DNA of 64,000 nt, from positions 5,645,333-5,709,332 of the forward strand of contig NC_133399.1 in assembly GCF_047511655.1 (NCBI RefSeq). Direction: 5' to 3'. Positions 37,921 to 51,420 of the stretch are shown here, piece after piece. How positions within the stretch are numbered: position 1 is the first letter of the stretch; every line of letters starts with the position of its first letter. Made by a program: the position numbers and the translations under genes. The notes below the pieces were generated by a model. That model searched no databases. It was not told the origin of the DNA and was given only the letters and a program-made list of their open reading frames with translations. This stretch comes from Castor canadensis (Eukaryota; Chordata; Mammalia; Rodentia; Castoridae).

Positions 37921-37999
37921 AAGAAAGAAATGAGGCACATACCAATAAGCAAGCCGAATTATTAAGTAGAAGAGAAGCTGTAGCTATCACACCAAAATG

Positions 38000-40900
38000 G
38001 TAGAGACTGGAAGGTATTTCCTGTAGTAAGAAGATGGTCTTCCTTAGACCAGCCTGTGATTCACCATTTCCAAGGACTTCTCACTGACTAGTGATTCAGA
38101 ACCCACCCCTTGAAATCTGAGTAGCAGAAGAAGTTCCTACCAGAAGGAGTGCAAAAACCAAATAACTGAACCCAGCAGAACCTTCAGCAGTTTAGAACTA
38201 ATCCCTGGTGCCTAACCAGTCCAGCCTGGGTACTCATAGTAGTCAAGTGGAACCTGCTTTTCAGAATGGACCCTTGGTCTTCAACTGGGAAATGGAACCT
38301 GGAGTATGCTGAGAGAATTTGACACTCATTTTCCTATGGGGAAAAATTTCCTATGATCTCAGGAAAATTTTGTTTCTACGCCAGGCCAGGAAAATGGAAA
38401 AACTGTGCATGAAAATATCATATCGACTGTTCACACACAAGGAACAAATAACAACAAATATGAGGAGACAGGGAAATGTGGATTGTTAGTCAAAAAGCAT
38501 TGTGGAAGTTCCTCAGACTGCTTTTGCTAAAAAGCATGGACTCCATACTCAGTCCATCAACTAAAATCAGGAAAAAAACATGGCATCTCTCAATTTACAA
38601 TCACTCTGTTCTCTGAGCTATTCTCTGCAGTCACCTTGCAATCACCTTGGATTCTAGGAAGGAGAAGATAGATATTTTCTTCATGACCTGAAACCAAATC
38701 TAACCCCAACAGTAGGCTCTCCTATGGAAGTAACATCCTCTGGATAACAACTCCAGAACCTCTCCAAATACTACAGCTGAGTGATAACAACTAGACCACA
38801 CCTGTGACTGGAACCCTTTATCTATATGCATATCTTTGGTCCCTGCCTCCTGTTCTTTGCCTATTTCAATCTTTGTTAGTTTCATGCCTGTACCCTGCAT
38901 ATGATGAGCATGAGCTCAGTGTTTACACTGCTTCATCACAAAGCATATCCCTCACTGTGTTATAATACTTCTTTCCCTGCTTCTTTCATTGAAATTGAAG
39001 AGTAATTAGCAGGAAGTAGAATGAGGCATCTAAGGAGCTTGGTCCTTTGATCCAAAATTCTATTTTCACAATGAGAATATTGATTGCTGAAAAATCATAT
39101 GCAATGGACTCATTTCACAAACCCTTTCATGGGACAGTCTAAAGTAGAATCAAAGGATTGTAGACAATCATGTTGAAGAAACAGGAAAGTAGAAATACTA
39201 TGTAAAAAGAAGACAATATCAGTACAGACTTAGTCTGTACTGATCAATGGATTATATACAAATTATGAAGATGGAGATACAAGAAGTTCAATGAAACCAT
39301 CACTATAGATGCTAAAGGAGGACAAGAACAAGAACAAAGAAACAACATGAAAGTGCATGAATTTTGTAGCCAGAAGAGAAAGAAAACATTTTAAAATCCA
39401 CAAAATGTGTTACAAATATCTGAATTTTCTAAATTGTTGAAACTTCTCTAGACAGAAACAAAAACATAAAAGTTAAGAAAGGAGGTCACATAAAGAAAAA
39501 GTGTTAGGAAATTAAGAAATGAACAAAAATTCCTTACTTTCTTCCTCACTACTGGTATTCAAGGAAAATCTTTGCTTAAAGTCATTGAAAGAGAACTATG
39601 GACTAGGTGATCATAACTTATAATATGAACAATTAGTAAAAACAGTTGTATATGGGTTGAAAAACAATAATGGAGATCATACCAATATACAGGCCCTGTC
39701 CATGAAGAAGCACATCTTTATTTGAAATGCATTTACCTTATTTAGAAAAGGAATTTACACATTCAGAAAATTATTAACAATACATTTGAAACATACTTGG
39801 TTTTATAAAGGGGGACAGAAATTGTGATAATATAACTAATAAAGTACCACACCTGTCAGACTGGCTTAAGTGGTGTAGTGCATGCCTTATCATTCACAAG
39901 ACCCTGAGTAATAAATAAGTAAATAAATGGATATATAAAGGATTTCACCAAGATTGTACTACACCAGCTAAATGTACAGCACATCATTTTGTTGAATTTA
40001 TTATAGCAATCAGAACTTCAAATTAATAGAAGAACACTATTTACAAAACAAAGGAATAGCACAAAAAGAATGACAGGCAGAGAAAGGGGTGAGATGGGGA
40101 CAAGAGTAACATGAAGGAACAAGTACAAAAAATGCTCAACAACAGAAGTCATCAGTATACTACAAAAAACAGCATTCAAAGAATCTCTTTAATGCTAAGT
40201 GGACAAGTGTGAACATTCCACATATTGGCCAGTCTCAGAATAACCAAACATCCATAAAACTATAAATAAATTCATACACTATCAAAACTTCCTAAGAAAT
40301 TTCAATTATCCACACTCTACAGAGCACCAAGCCCACAACCCTCACCCAAAAAGAATATTCTGCTTACATAATTAAAATAAGCAAAATCTTCTGGGTCAAC
40401 CTCACCACAGTACATATGATTTATGGACTTGAGTCTTTGTGAAAGATCCATTACTCCAAACTGTTGTCATGCACACAGCTTTTGACATAATGTGACATTA
40501 GTGAGCTATCTTAATCTTTGTCAATGTACATTGAGATGTATTAATTCCAATATTTATTTTCAGAAATTTCTGATCTCTTCCACAATTTTAGGTTTGCTAA
40601 GTACATCCATATGTCTATGCCTAACTGGTACCTATGAAGACTTCCATGTGTACTCTTTACTTAATGAACCATACTTCACTTTTGCTCAACTTCAATGCCT
40701 TCCTGAATTCATCTCACACAAGACAAAAGTACCAAGAATGGACACTCTGGTAACATTACCAAACATTCCCCCACAGATCCCAAATGTTAGGACTTGTGCT
40801 GTGTTTCTTTGCCATCACTTCTGTTAACAAGTTATAGCATATGTTTGCTTTGTCTGGTCCCAGCAATCACCTTTCTAGTCATAGAGAGGTATCACTCTGA

Positions 40901-41418
40901 GACAAGTCATTAGAACAAATGCAAGAATTGCCTGAATGGGGCTTAGGAAAACAAACAAATAGATTTATATTGCCTCAGAAATTTCAAGGATTTCAGAATC
41001 TCTTCATTGGAAACTGTCACAAGTACCAAAAGTTTTAATTTATACTACACACCCACATCACCTTTCCAATGCACCAACATTTTGCCCCATCAGGAAATAT
41101 ATAAAGGTTTCCTTCTTTGAGCAGGGGCTGAACAGACTTGTCTTCATTGGCACAAATTATACTCTGTCTAATCATCTACCTCAACACAAAAGGAAAGTGG
41201 TGAAATGATATATTCTGAAGTTGTAATACTCATAAATATCTACAATTAGCTCACATTTGAAATCATTTCTGCACTACAAAATGAGCACACAACTAACATT
41301 CTTCTCATTATTCCCTTTGCAAACTCAGATATTCCTTCACCCACTGTCCAAATGCTCTTTTTCTTGCATAAAAAATGATTATGAAGGAATCATTGCAAAT
41401 ATACTCAGAATGGTTTGG
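38000..41418. other. No recognised feature
   Basis: About 3.4 kb of AT-rich sequence upstream of the KRAB-ZNF gene with only an ID-like SINE at 39853. The 111-codon frame at 40492-40827 is not recognised. Confidence 0.45.
39853..39935 (+). mobile_element. ID-like SINE fragment
   Basis: 'actggcttaagtggtgtagtgcatgcct' then 'aagaccctgagtaataaat' tail. Confidence 0.7.
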
Positions 41419-42758
41419 AAATAGTTGTAAGGTGATTCCAAGATGGCGACTATAGGGAGGAAGCAGAAAGTGTGCTCCCTAAAGTAAAACCTTGGAGAGA
41501 TGCTGGAGATACACCTTACAGGAAAAACCAATGAGAAGAGGCAAAACTCCAACTCCTCCACATCCTCAGCCCATGCATAACATCCCCACTCCAAGTTAAA
41601 CAGAGAAACAGAAGGGCTCCTGTGCCAGAGGATGTTGGCTCCAACCACCTAGAGAGATGCAGACCACCAGGTGAGCTAAACAGCATGTGGTACTCCCACA
41701 AACAACCCTGGGTGAGATGAGCATAGCCCCCTGGACAGATTGACCCCCACCCAGGGAAAAAAAGAGAAAAAAACCAAACTGAATAAACAACAACAAAAAG
41801 ATACATGTAGCAAAGAGGGCGGGGCACCTTGAGTGCTGAAGGGGGCAGAAGGACGATCCCTCATGGAACTGTAAATTAACAAGCCAGCCTGAGAAGGCAG
41901 GAGTGGAAGCCCTGCCCAGCCATCTTGGAGGAGGAAAGCTTGTAAAAGTGGCAGTGTGAGCAAAAATCCACTGGAGAGGGGGAAGAGACACTTTCCATGT
42001 GAACTGTAAATAAACAAGCAGGCCGGAGAAGGTGGGTGTAACACCACCTCCTATAGTGTGCTTAGAGAGGGGAATCTTTGTAATGGTGGAGGTTGCACCC
42101 AGGAGAACTCTAAATAAACAAAATCTGTGGGGCTAGTTGAGTGTTAAGCTCATTCCTGAAATCTGCAATCAACAAAGCCTCCAGCAACAGCTGGCTGACA
42201 GCAGTGTGCAGGTGAGCCACAGCCTCAGATAGACATTCACAGAGCTGTCTCCAGACCCTTTTCTTTTTCTGTTACTTAGATGAGAGAATGAACTACAATT
42301 GCATGCTGAAAGATTTGCTGAAACTGTATTGCATTTGAACTTGCAATATTTTGTTGTGCTGTTTTTTTTACCCTTTGATGAGACAACAGAACTACTTCTG
42401 AGACACCATCTCCAGGATTAGAGGCTGAGGGACTGACACCAAAATTATTAAGACTGAAACTTTGTTGCATTTAAACTTGGGGATTTTGTTTTTAATCTTC
42501 TCTCTGTCTCTCTAATGCCCGCTTAGCTTACTGTTGATTACTACACTATCTCTCCCTGTTTATTTCTTTGACACTGGTGTATTTTTGTTGTTGTTTGGTT
42601 GGTTTTTTCACTTGTTTGTACATTTTTCCCCTTTTCTTTACCTTCTTTGCTTTCCCTCTCCTCTCCCCCTTCCATTCTAAATATCACCATTGTTATTATT
42701 ACAAGCTAGAAAATACTTAATTGCACACAGTACAGGGAGAGTAACAATAGCAAGGGCA

Positions 42759-43950
42759 ATGATGGAAAGATGGAAAAGAGGGAAACCAGTTTCCCCTCAG
42801 CAACAAATTAGTACAGGAACCAGAGGGAATTGAACAAAACAGATACTCAGATCCAGACTCCAAAAAAACAAAGATAAATGATGGCAAACAACCCAATGAA
42901 GCCCAAAGAACAACCTGAAAGAAGATATCCTGCATGTAATCAATGAGAATTTTATAGAGAGGATGTTGGATATTGTCAACCACAATGTACAGGAGACACT
43001 CAAGAAATTCCAAGATAACAAAAATAGAGGATTTGAGAAAGCACAAGAAGAAATAAAAGAAACCAAAGAAGCACTGTCTAAACACCAAAGTGAAACAAAG
43101 AACATGATTAATAAGGAGATAAATAAACTCAGGTTGAAACAGACAATATTAAAGAGGAAGTAACTCAGGATACAGAAAACCTCAGAAAAAAGAACAAAAC
43201 AGAAATGCAAAACAAAAAGGAAGGCCAATATAGCAGAACAGAACAAGCAGAAGACAGAATCTCAGAACTTGAAGATGAAATGGTAATTAAAGGAAAAAAC
43301 TGAAGAACTATTAGTTAAAGAACTCAAGAACTGTGAAAAGGAAATGCAAGAAATTACTGACTCCATTAAAAGGCTAAACCTGAGAATCAGGGGCATTGAA
43401 GAAGGAGAAGAGGTACAAGCAAAGGGAATGCATAATATATTCAAAAAAATAATTACAGAAAATTTCCCAAATCTAGAGAAAGCTATGCCCATACAGGTGC
43501 AACAGGCCTCCAGACCATCAAACAGACCTGACCAAAATAGGACTACCCCACAGCATATTATCATTAAAACAACAAAGTCAGAGACCAGAGAAAGAATATT
43601 GAAGGCTGTAAGACAGAAAAAACAAATAACATACAAAGGTAAACCCATCAAAATCACAGCAGACTTCTCAACATAAACATTAAAAGCAAGAAGTGTGGGG
43701 TGAGGTCTTTCAGGCACTGAATGAAAATAACTTCAACCCTAGGATACACTACCCAGCAAAACTATCATTCAAAATAGATGGAGCAATAAAAGTCTTCCAT
43801 GATAAGGAGAAACTAAAACAATATGTGAGCACAAAGCCACCACTACAAAAGATTCTTCAAGGGATTCTGGACACAGAAAGTGAAATCCAATATAACCATG
43901 TTAAGGGCAGGCAGTACCAAACTTCAGGAAAAGAAAAAGCAAGAAAGTAG
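42759..43950 (+). pseudogene. L1-3 ORF1, broken
   Basis: Relic of the L1 RNA-chaperone ORF. It starts at ATG 42759 and stops after about 25 codons. The coiled-coil region resumes at 42963-43163 (NVQETLKKFQDNKNRGFEKA) and the C-terminal RNA-binding region at 43344-43676 and 43693-43950, each in a different frame. It stops at TAG 43948-43950. Less decayed than L1-1 ORF1 in the C-terminal third. Confidence 0.85.
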
Positions 43951-44029
43951 AGAGTAACATTGATTTAGCACCACACAATCAAACCTTCAAACAACTAAGA
44001 CAACTAAATAACAGGAATCAGCACATACC

Positions 44030-47000
44030 TATCAATAATAACACTTACTGTTAATGGACTTAATTCCCCCATCAAAAGCATTGTTTGGTGAACTGGATTA
44101 AAAAGGAATATCTAACAATTTGTTGCTTACAGGAGGCCCATCTCACTGACAGAAATAAGCATAGGCTTAGGATGAAAGGCTGGAAGATTTACCAAGCCAA
44201 TGGCCCCCCAAAACAGGCAGGAGTAGCAATACTTATCTCTGACAAAGCAGTCTTCAAACCTACATTGGTCAAACGAGATAAAGAAGGACATTCCAAACTA
44301 ACAAAAGGGAAAATAGACCAAAAGAAAATAACAATTATCAACCTATATGCGCCCAATGTCAACACACCCAATTTCATCAAACATACCCTGAAGGACCTAA
44401 AACCATATATGAATTCCAACACAGTGGTCGTGGGAGACTTTAACACCCCACTATCATTAATAGATAGGTCATCCAAGCAAAAAATCAATAAAGAAATCCT
44501 AGCTCTAAAATATGCCATAGATCAAATGGACCATGTTGATATCTACAGAACAATTTCATCCAACTTCTACACAATATACATTCTTCTCAGCAGCCCACAG
44601 AACCTTCTCCAAAATACATCATATCCTACGGCACAAAGCAAGCCACAGCAAATATAAGAAAATAAAAATTATACCATGCATTGATCACAATGCAATAAAA
44701 CTAGAACTCAACAACAAAAATAAATATAAAAAATATGCAAACACCTGAAAATGAATAATTCATTGCTTGATGAACAATGGGTCATTATGAAATAAAAGAG
44801 GAAATTAAAAAGTTCCTAGAAGTCAATGAAAATGAAAACACAACCTACTGGAACCTATGGGACACAGCAAAGGCAGTTTTGAGAGGAAAGCATATAGCCA
44901 TGAGTGTATATATTAAAAAGACTGAAAGATCTCATATCAATTACCTAATGCTACATCTCAAACTCCTAGAAAAAACAAGAACAAGCAAATCCCAAAACAA
45001 ATAGAAGAGAAATAATAAAAATGAGCTGAAATCAATGAAATAGACACCAAAAAAACCTTACAAAGAATGAATGAAACAATAAGTTGGTTCTCTGAAAAAA
45101 CAAACAAGATCAATAGACCCCTGGCAAACTTGACTAAAACGAGGAGAGAAAAAATCCACATTGGTAAAATCAGGAATGCAAAAGGAGAGAAATAACAACA
45201 AACACTGTAGAAGTCAAAGAAACCATCAGAGACTACTTCAAGAACCTATATTCAAATAAATTCAAAAATCTTAAAGAAATGGACAGATTTCTAGATAGTT
45301 ATGATCATCCAAAACTGAACAAAGAGGACATTACTCACATGAATAGATCTATAACACAAAATGAAATTGAAGCAGCAATCAAGAGTCTCCCTGAAAAGAA
45401 AAGTTCAGGACCTGATGATTCCCTGCTGAATTCTATCAGACCTTCAAAGAAGAACTGATACTAACCCTCCTTAAACTGTTCCATGAGATAGAGAGGGAAG
45501 GAAAACTGCCTAACACATTTTATCAAGCCAGTAGTACACTTATCCTGAACCAGGCAAAGACACCTCAAAAAAGGAGAACTATAGGCCAATCTCCTCAATG
45601 AACATTGATGCAAAAATATTCAAAAACAATGGCAAACTGAATTCAACAACACATCAAAAAGATCATTCACTATGACCAAGTAGGCTTTGTCCCAGCAATG
45701 CAGGAGTGGTTCAACATACGAAAATCAATAAACGAAATAAACCACGTTAACAGAAGCAAAGACAAAAACCACTTGATCATCTCAATAGATGCAGAAAAAG
45801 CCTTTGATAAGATCCAACACCATTTTGTGATAAAAGCTCTAAGAAAACTAGGAATAGAAGGAAAGTACCTCAACATTATAAAAGCTATATATGAAAACCT
45901 ACAGCCAGCATTATACTTAATGGTGAAAAACTGAAACCATTCCCTCTAAAATCAGGAATGAGACAAGGATGTCCACTATCTCCATTCCTATTCAACAAAG
46001 TACAGAATTACTAGCCAGAGCAATTAGACAAGAAGAAGGAATAAAAGGAATACAAATAGGTAAAGAAACTGTCAAAATATCCCTATTAGCAGATGATATG
46101 ATCATATACCTTAAAAAAAAATCTACTCAAAAGCTCCTAGACACCATCAATAGCTATAGCAAGGTAGCAGGATATAAAATCAACATAGAAAAATCATTAG
46201 CATTTCTATACACTAATAATGAACAAACTGAGAAACAATATATGAAAACAATTCTATTTACAATATGATCAAAAAATAAATAAAATCAAATACCTATGTG
46301 TGAACTTAACAAATGATGTGAATGACCTCTACAGGGAAAACTATAACCTTCTGGAGAAAGAGATTGATGGATACTATAGAAAGTGGAGATTTCCCATGTT
46401 CATGGATTGGTAGAATCAACATAGTAAAAATGTCTATACTCCCAAAAGTAATCTACATGTTTAATGCAATTCCTATCAAAATCCCAATGATATTCATTGA
46501 AGAGATTGAAAAATCTACCATTAAATTTATATGGAAACACAAGAGGCCACGAATAGCCAAGGCAATACTCAGTCAAAAGAACAATGCTGGAGGTATCACA
46601 ATACCAGACTTCAAACTATATTACAAAGCAATAATGATAAAAACAGCATGATACTGGCACAAAAACAGACATGAAGACCACTGGAACAGAATAGAGGACC
46701 CAGATATGAAGTCACACAACTATAACCAACTTATCTTTGACAAAGGTGCTAAAAATATACAATGGAGAAAAAAAAGCCTCTTCAACAAAAACTGCTGAGA
46801 GAACTGGTTAGCAGTTTGTAAAAAAACTGAAACTAGATCCATGTTTATCACCCTGTACCAGTATTAACTCCAAATGGATCAAGGACCTTAATAGCAGACC
46901 CCAAACTCTAAAGTTGGTACAGGAAAGAGTAGGAAATACTCTGGAATTAATAGGTATAGGCAAGAACTTTCTCAATGCAACACCAGCAGCACAGCAACTA

Positions 47001-47816
47001 AGAAATAGCATAGATAAATGGGACCTCATAAAACTAAAAAGCTTCTGCTTAACAAAAGAAATGGTCTCTAAACTAAAGAGAACACCCACAGAGTGGGAGA
47101 AAATATTTGCCAGCTGCACATCAGACAAAGGACTGATAACCAGAATATATAGGGAAGTCAAAAAACTAAATTCTCCCAAAATTAATGAATCAATAAAGAA
47201 ATGGTCAAGTGATCTAAACAGAACTTTCTCAAAAGAAGAAAATCAAATGGCCAAAAAACACATGAAAAAGTGCTCACAATCTCTAGCAATAAAGGAAATG
47301 CAAATTAAAATGACACTAAGATTCCACCCCACCCCCATTAAAATAGCCATGATTAGCAACACCACTAACAACAGGTGTTGGCGAGGATGCGGGGAAAAAG
47401 GAACCCTCTTACACTGCTGGTGGGAATGTAAACTAGTACAACCACTCTGGAAAAAAATTGGGGGGCTTCTTAAAAATCTAAACATTGATCTACCATATGA
47501 TCCAGCAATACCAGTCTTGGGGATATACCCAAAAGACTGTGACACAGGTTATTCCAGAGGCACCTGCACACCCAAGTTTATTGCAGCACTATTCCCAATA
47601 GCCAAGTTATGGAAACAGCCAAGATGCCCCACTTCTGACTAATGGATTAAGAAAGTGTGGTATCTATACAAAATGGAATTTTATGCAGCCATGAAGAAGG
47701 ATGAAATTTTACCATTCACTGATAAATGGATGGAACTGAAGAACATCATTCTGAGTGAGGTTAGCCTGGCCCAAAAGACCAAAAATCGTATGTTGGATTG
47801 GACTTTGATCACATGA
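44030..47816 (+). pseudogene. L1-3 ORF2, broken
   Basis: Relic of the L1 endonuclease/reverse transcriptase. The endonuclease is open from 44085 to 44657 (TICCLQEAHLTDRNKHRLRM; GDFNTP near 44440). Reverse transcriptase pieces are at 45698-45934, 45969-46268 and 46322-46651. The catalytic box at 46086-46097 reads LADD instead of FADD: the two Asp are kept, the Phe is changed. The C-terminal piece 46914-47642 is open for 242 codons and has an intact CX3CX7HX4C knuckle near 47376-47430. A deletion just before the end removes part of the terminal segment present in L1-1. Stop TGA 47814-47816. Confidence 0.88.
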
Positions 47817-48354
47817 TAAAACAAGAACACACACGGAAGGTATGAGGCTAGGTAAGACACCCAAAAAACTAGATAGCATTTGTTGCTCTCAACACAGAGA
47901 AGCTGAAGCAGATACTTTAAAGCAACTGAGGCCAATAAAAGAAGGGGACCAGGAACAAGAGAAATGGTTACTTTGAGAAGAATTAACTTAGAAGGTAACA
48001 CACATGTAAAAGAAATTAATGTGAGTCAACTCCCTTTATAGCTATCCTTATCTCAACTAGCAAAAACCCTTGGTCCTTCCTATTACTGCTTATACTCTAT
48101 CTTCAACAAAATTAGAGATAAAGGCAAAATATTTTCTGCCTGGTAGTGAAGGGTTGGGGGGGTAAGAATGGAGTGTGGGCGGGGGGAGGCGGTAGGTTAG
48201 GGACAGGGCTGGGGTGACGGGGGAGAAATGACCTAAACATTGTATGCACATATGAATATAATAAAAAAAATAGTTGTAAGGTCAATTTCATAAATCTGAA
48301 CCTGAGTCAAACAAATCACACTTTAGTGTCACCATAAGGTCATGAAGAACCCAG

Positions 48355-48568
48355 GTCCTGTGATTTATGATTGTCATCCTACCTGCTCAGGAGATAGAGC
48401 TCAGGAAGATCTTGGTGAAAGACCATGCTAGTAAAAAGTTCTTCAGACCCTATCTCAAAAAAACCCATCAGAAGAAAAGGCTGGTTGAGTCACTAAAGTG
48501 GTTAGAGCACATTTCTAGCAAACCTGAGGACTTGAGCTCAAATCCCAGTGCAGTGAAAAAAACAAAAA
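48355..48568 (+). mobile_element. Dimeric SINE with TSD next to L1-3
   Basis: B1-like half 'tgatttatgattgtcatcctacctgctcagg' and ID-like half; near-identical flanks 'tcatgaaga(a)ccc' at 48340 and 48572. Its 3' half forms arm 1 of the inverted repeat. Confidence 0.85.
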
Positions 48569-48598
48569 AAGATCATGAAGACCCTAGCACTGGTAGCT
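48471..48598 (+). repeat. Arm 1 of ~125-bp near-identical inverted repeat
   Basis: Pairs with 49411-49539 on the opposite strand. It covers the ID-like half of a SINE plus flanking 'gatcatgaagaccctagcac'. By eye the arms differ at two bases and one A-run length. The loop is about 0.8 kb. Confidence 0.88.
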
Positions 48599-48708
48599 CC
48601 TTCCTTAAACCTAGGTAATGGGGAGATTGACATCATGATGACAGTCAAAGTCAACTAAGAAAATTGTTTACCAGAACCCATTTACAAAATAACCAGAGCA
48701 AAAGAAAA

Positions 48709-48790
48709 TGGAGATATGGTTCAAGCGATTGAGCTCTGCAGTGTAAATGGAAAACTACAATTTAAAACCACAGTCCCACCAAGTAACACA
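48709..48790 (+). mobile_element. ID-like SINE at edge of duplicon E
   Basis: 'aaatggagatatggttcaagcgattgagc'. Matches the SINE at 50368 at the edge of duplicon F. Confidence 0.75.
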
Positions 48791-50300
48791 AGTAACAAGG
48801 ACACAAGACGAAAATGGTCACAGGAGAATACTGTTCTTATCAATCTCCATGTCTTCTCCTCTCTCTGTGAGCAAATTTTCTCTCTGCCTTCAGATACCTA
48901 CATAACTTTCTTTTGGGGCTTTCCCCCTAGAATAATTTTGTAATGTCATGGTCTAAGTTAATCAGAATTTAATTACAAAACAATATTCTAGAAACAACCT
49001 GTGGAAATTAAGTTAAGTCAGAAAGGAAAAAAAGTGTCTCCTCTACTCATCAGCCAAACACATGCACGTGTGGACTCGCGTTTCCAATGAATCTAACAAT
49101 GTGCGGGATTCATGGAAATTTAGGGATGGATTATCAGCATGCAGAAGCATGTCATTGAGGGGAAAGGGCAAACAGTTTACCCAGGCTTCCCTTGAACCTG
49201 ATGGACTCAAAGGGAAATCAGGGCCCAGTGAGGATTTATCAGGACACTGCACAGGAGCGCCCTGTCCTGGAACAAACTCCATAAGTACTCAGGACTCTCC
49301 CCAGCCACCTCAGTCTTCAGAAAAGCAGGGCTGGACTGGGATGAAATTGTGTCACAGGGACACAGACAGAGCACAAGGCACCTGCTCCATCGCCACCCTC
49401 CAGTGACCCTAGCTACCAGTGCTAGGGTCTTCATGATCTTTTTTGTTTTTTTCACTGCACTGGGATTTGAGCTCAAGTCCTCAGGTTTGCTAGAAATGTG
49501 CTCTAACCACGTTAGTGACTCAACTAGCCTTTTCTTCCCACGTGATCAGGGAGCAGACTCCAGAAGACAGGGCCCTGGCAAAACCACCCCAGCTTCTGGA
49601 TCCAACAGTCCCTCCACCCAGCAGTGCAGATGCCCAGACACCATTTCCCGTTTGTGATGCTTCCAGGTGACCTCACTATGGTCCTGAAGTCAGAAGATTT
49701 CACAAAGCTGCTGGAGCTCTGTAGCCTGAGAAATGGCAGCAGGTTTGTGGTAAATATGGCAATAATGAGGAAGGTAACATAATTGCCTACCACTGTTGCT
49801 CCTCATTGGACAGGTGGGGCAGGCAATTAAACAGCCATTCTGATTGCCTAATGAATAAAGGACCCAATCCCCAAGCCCTTGACTGATGGGAATATGTACC
49901 AGAGGTGGTTGATGCTAAACTGGTGAATTGACTCCAGCAGTCCTTGCCAATCAGGCTTCCTTTGTTAGAGATGTTTTAGTTTGTGGGATAACTACTTTCA
50001 GGAAAACTTGCCCTGGCCTTCTGGACCTGGCACATGCCTCTTATCATATTCACTGTGACCTTATTGCATATTCCTGTGAAAAGTGGGACAACAGGTTTAC
50101 TCAGAGAATTCTAGATTCAATATTCCTTGGAGAAAATTCATCATGTCTGTTAAGGGGGGGGAGATTGAGGTAGGCTAGGACACACGAAGTTGATGTAGGG
50201 CTGATGGTCAACTCTGGAAACTGGAATGAAGCAGATGGCCAGGGATTCCTCAGACCTCATGTTTCAACCAAATCGTTGGCACCCAAGAAAACAAAAACAC
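48790..50300 (-). repeat. Duplicon E, ZNF 5' relic
   Basis: Minus-strand copy aligned over its length with D and over most of its length with F. The decayed CCAAT region lies at 49800-49855, the exon-1-like block at 49670-49730 with a possible donor GTGAG|GTCACC, and the 'attcattggaaa' block at 49080. An ID-like SINE at 48709-48790 ends it, and the same SINE ends F, so the SINE predates the E/F duplication. The small open frames here are not conserved between copies. Confidence 0.65.
49411..49539 (-). repeat. Arm 2 of ~125-bp near-identical inverted repeat
   Basis: Reverse complement of 48471-48598, lying inside duplicon E. The shared non-SINE flank shows it was copied as DNA rather than inserted as an independent SINE. 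Confidence 0.88.
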
Positions 50301-50367
50301 ATTGCCAAAAAAACCAATTTACTTATTTCATGTATGAACCCCCACCTCCATAAGAACCAGGTAAAAT

Positions 50368-50455
50368 GCACTGGAGATATGGTTCAAGCAGTTGAGCACC
50401 TGCTTTGTAAATGTTAAACAATGAGTTCAAACTTCAATCCCCCAAACTAAAACTA
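50368..50455 (+). mobile_element. ID-like SINE at edge of duplicon F
   Basis: 'ctggagatatggttcaagcagttgagcacctgctttg', same position relative to F as the 48709 copy to E. Confidence 0.8.
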
Positions 50456-51420
50456 GGAACAAGCAAGACCAAGATGATCACAGGAGAAAATTGATTTTGC
50501 CAATCTCCAGGTCTGTCTGTACCCAAATTCTTTCTTCTTCATTTTCCCTGTTTCAGAACAAACAACCTTTCTTTCTTAAAATCACAGTCTAAGTTAATCA
50601 GCATTTCATTATAGAGAAATACTCTAGAAACTACCTGAGGACAATTAACAGTTAAGTCAGTAAGGGCAAAAAGCATCCTGGCCACTCAGAAACCAAACAA
50701 AGGCACATGTGGATGAGTACTTCCAAAGAATCTGACAATATGCAGAATTTGTGGAAATTTAGGGACTTATTAGCAGCACTAAGAAGCACTGGATTTGGGA
50801 CACAGAGCATACAGTTTAGCCAATGCTTCCCTTAAACCTGAAAGTCTCAAAGGGAAGCCAGGTCACAGTAAGGAGTTACAGGGACACTGCAAAGGAGGCC
50901 TTGGCCAAGCACAAACTGCATAAGTACACAGTGGTATCCCCAACCACCTTAGTTGGCCAGTGAGGGATTTGCAGGCAGAAACTCCCAACAGTGCTGTTAG
51001 CTTGGATGAAGCATCTTCACAGAGACATAGGACTGGATTAAAGGTCCCCAGTCCACCACCATCACCCTAAGGTGGCAGAGTACCTAAGGACCCAACAGTG
51101 TGATCAGAGCACAACTTCTGGAACCCACAAGGCAGGGCCCACTCAAAACAATCACTGCTTCTGGTTCCAACAGTCATTCCACCCAGTATGGCAGATGCCC
51201 AGCCACTCTCTCAGCATTTCCCTCTTCTGATGATTTCAGGTGACCTCCCTATGGTCCTGCAGTCAGAAGATTTCACACAGCTGCTGGAGCTGGATAACCT
51301 GACAACTCTCCAGGAGACACATGGCAAATATGGCAATAATGTGGTAGGCAACCAAGAAGTCCTTCCACTGTCTCCAAAAAAGGTAAGATTACAGGTGGGA
51401 GCCACCAATCCCTGTCTCAA
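50440..51420 (-). repeat. Duplicon F, tandem neighbour of E
   Basis: Minus-strand copy lying in direct orientation about 1.6 kb from E. Shared features are the exon-1-like block at 51220-51310 (ccagctccagcagctgtgtg on the minus strand, donor context GGGAG|GTCACC), the 'cttaaacctgaaagtctcaaagggaagcc' block at 50832 and the terminal 'gtctaagttaatcagcattt' at 50589. Its upstream (higher-coordinate) CCAAT part is not preserved. Confidence 0.6.

Larger units (their letters stand above)
41431..48267 (+). mobile_element. LINE-1, full length with 15-bp TSD, inactive (L1-3)
   Basis: Complete plus-strand L1: 5' end at 41431-41434 with 'ccaagatggc' at 41438-41447, 5' UTR to about 42758, ORF1, ORF2, 3' UTR with G-rich tract (48150-48225) and an A-rich tail. 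It is flanked by an identical 15-bp target-site duplication aaatagttgtaaggt at 41419-41433 and 48268-48282, where the tail A's make the left edge slightly ambiguous. Some segments stay open for over 200 codons, but frameshifts and stops elsewhere disable it. Confidence 0.96.

Noticed and set aside
49062-49406. 114-codon frame in duplicon E
   Set aside because: Not conserved in the paralogous copies D, F or G.
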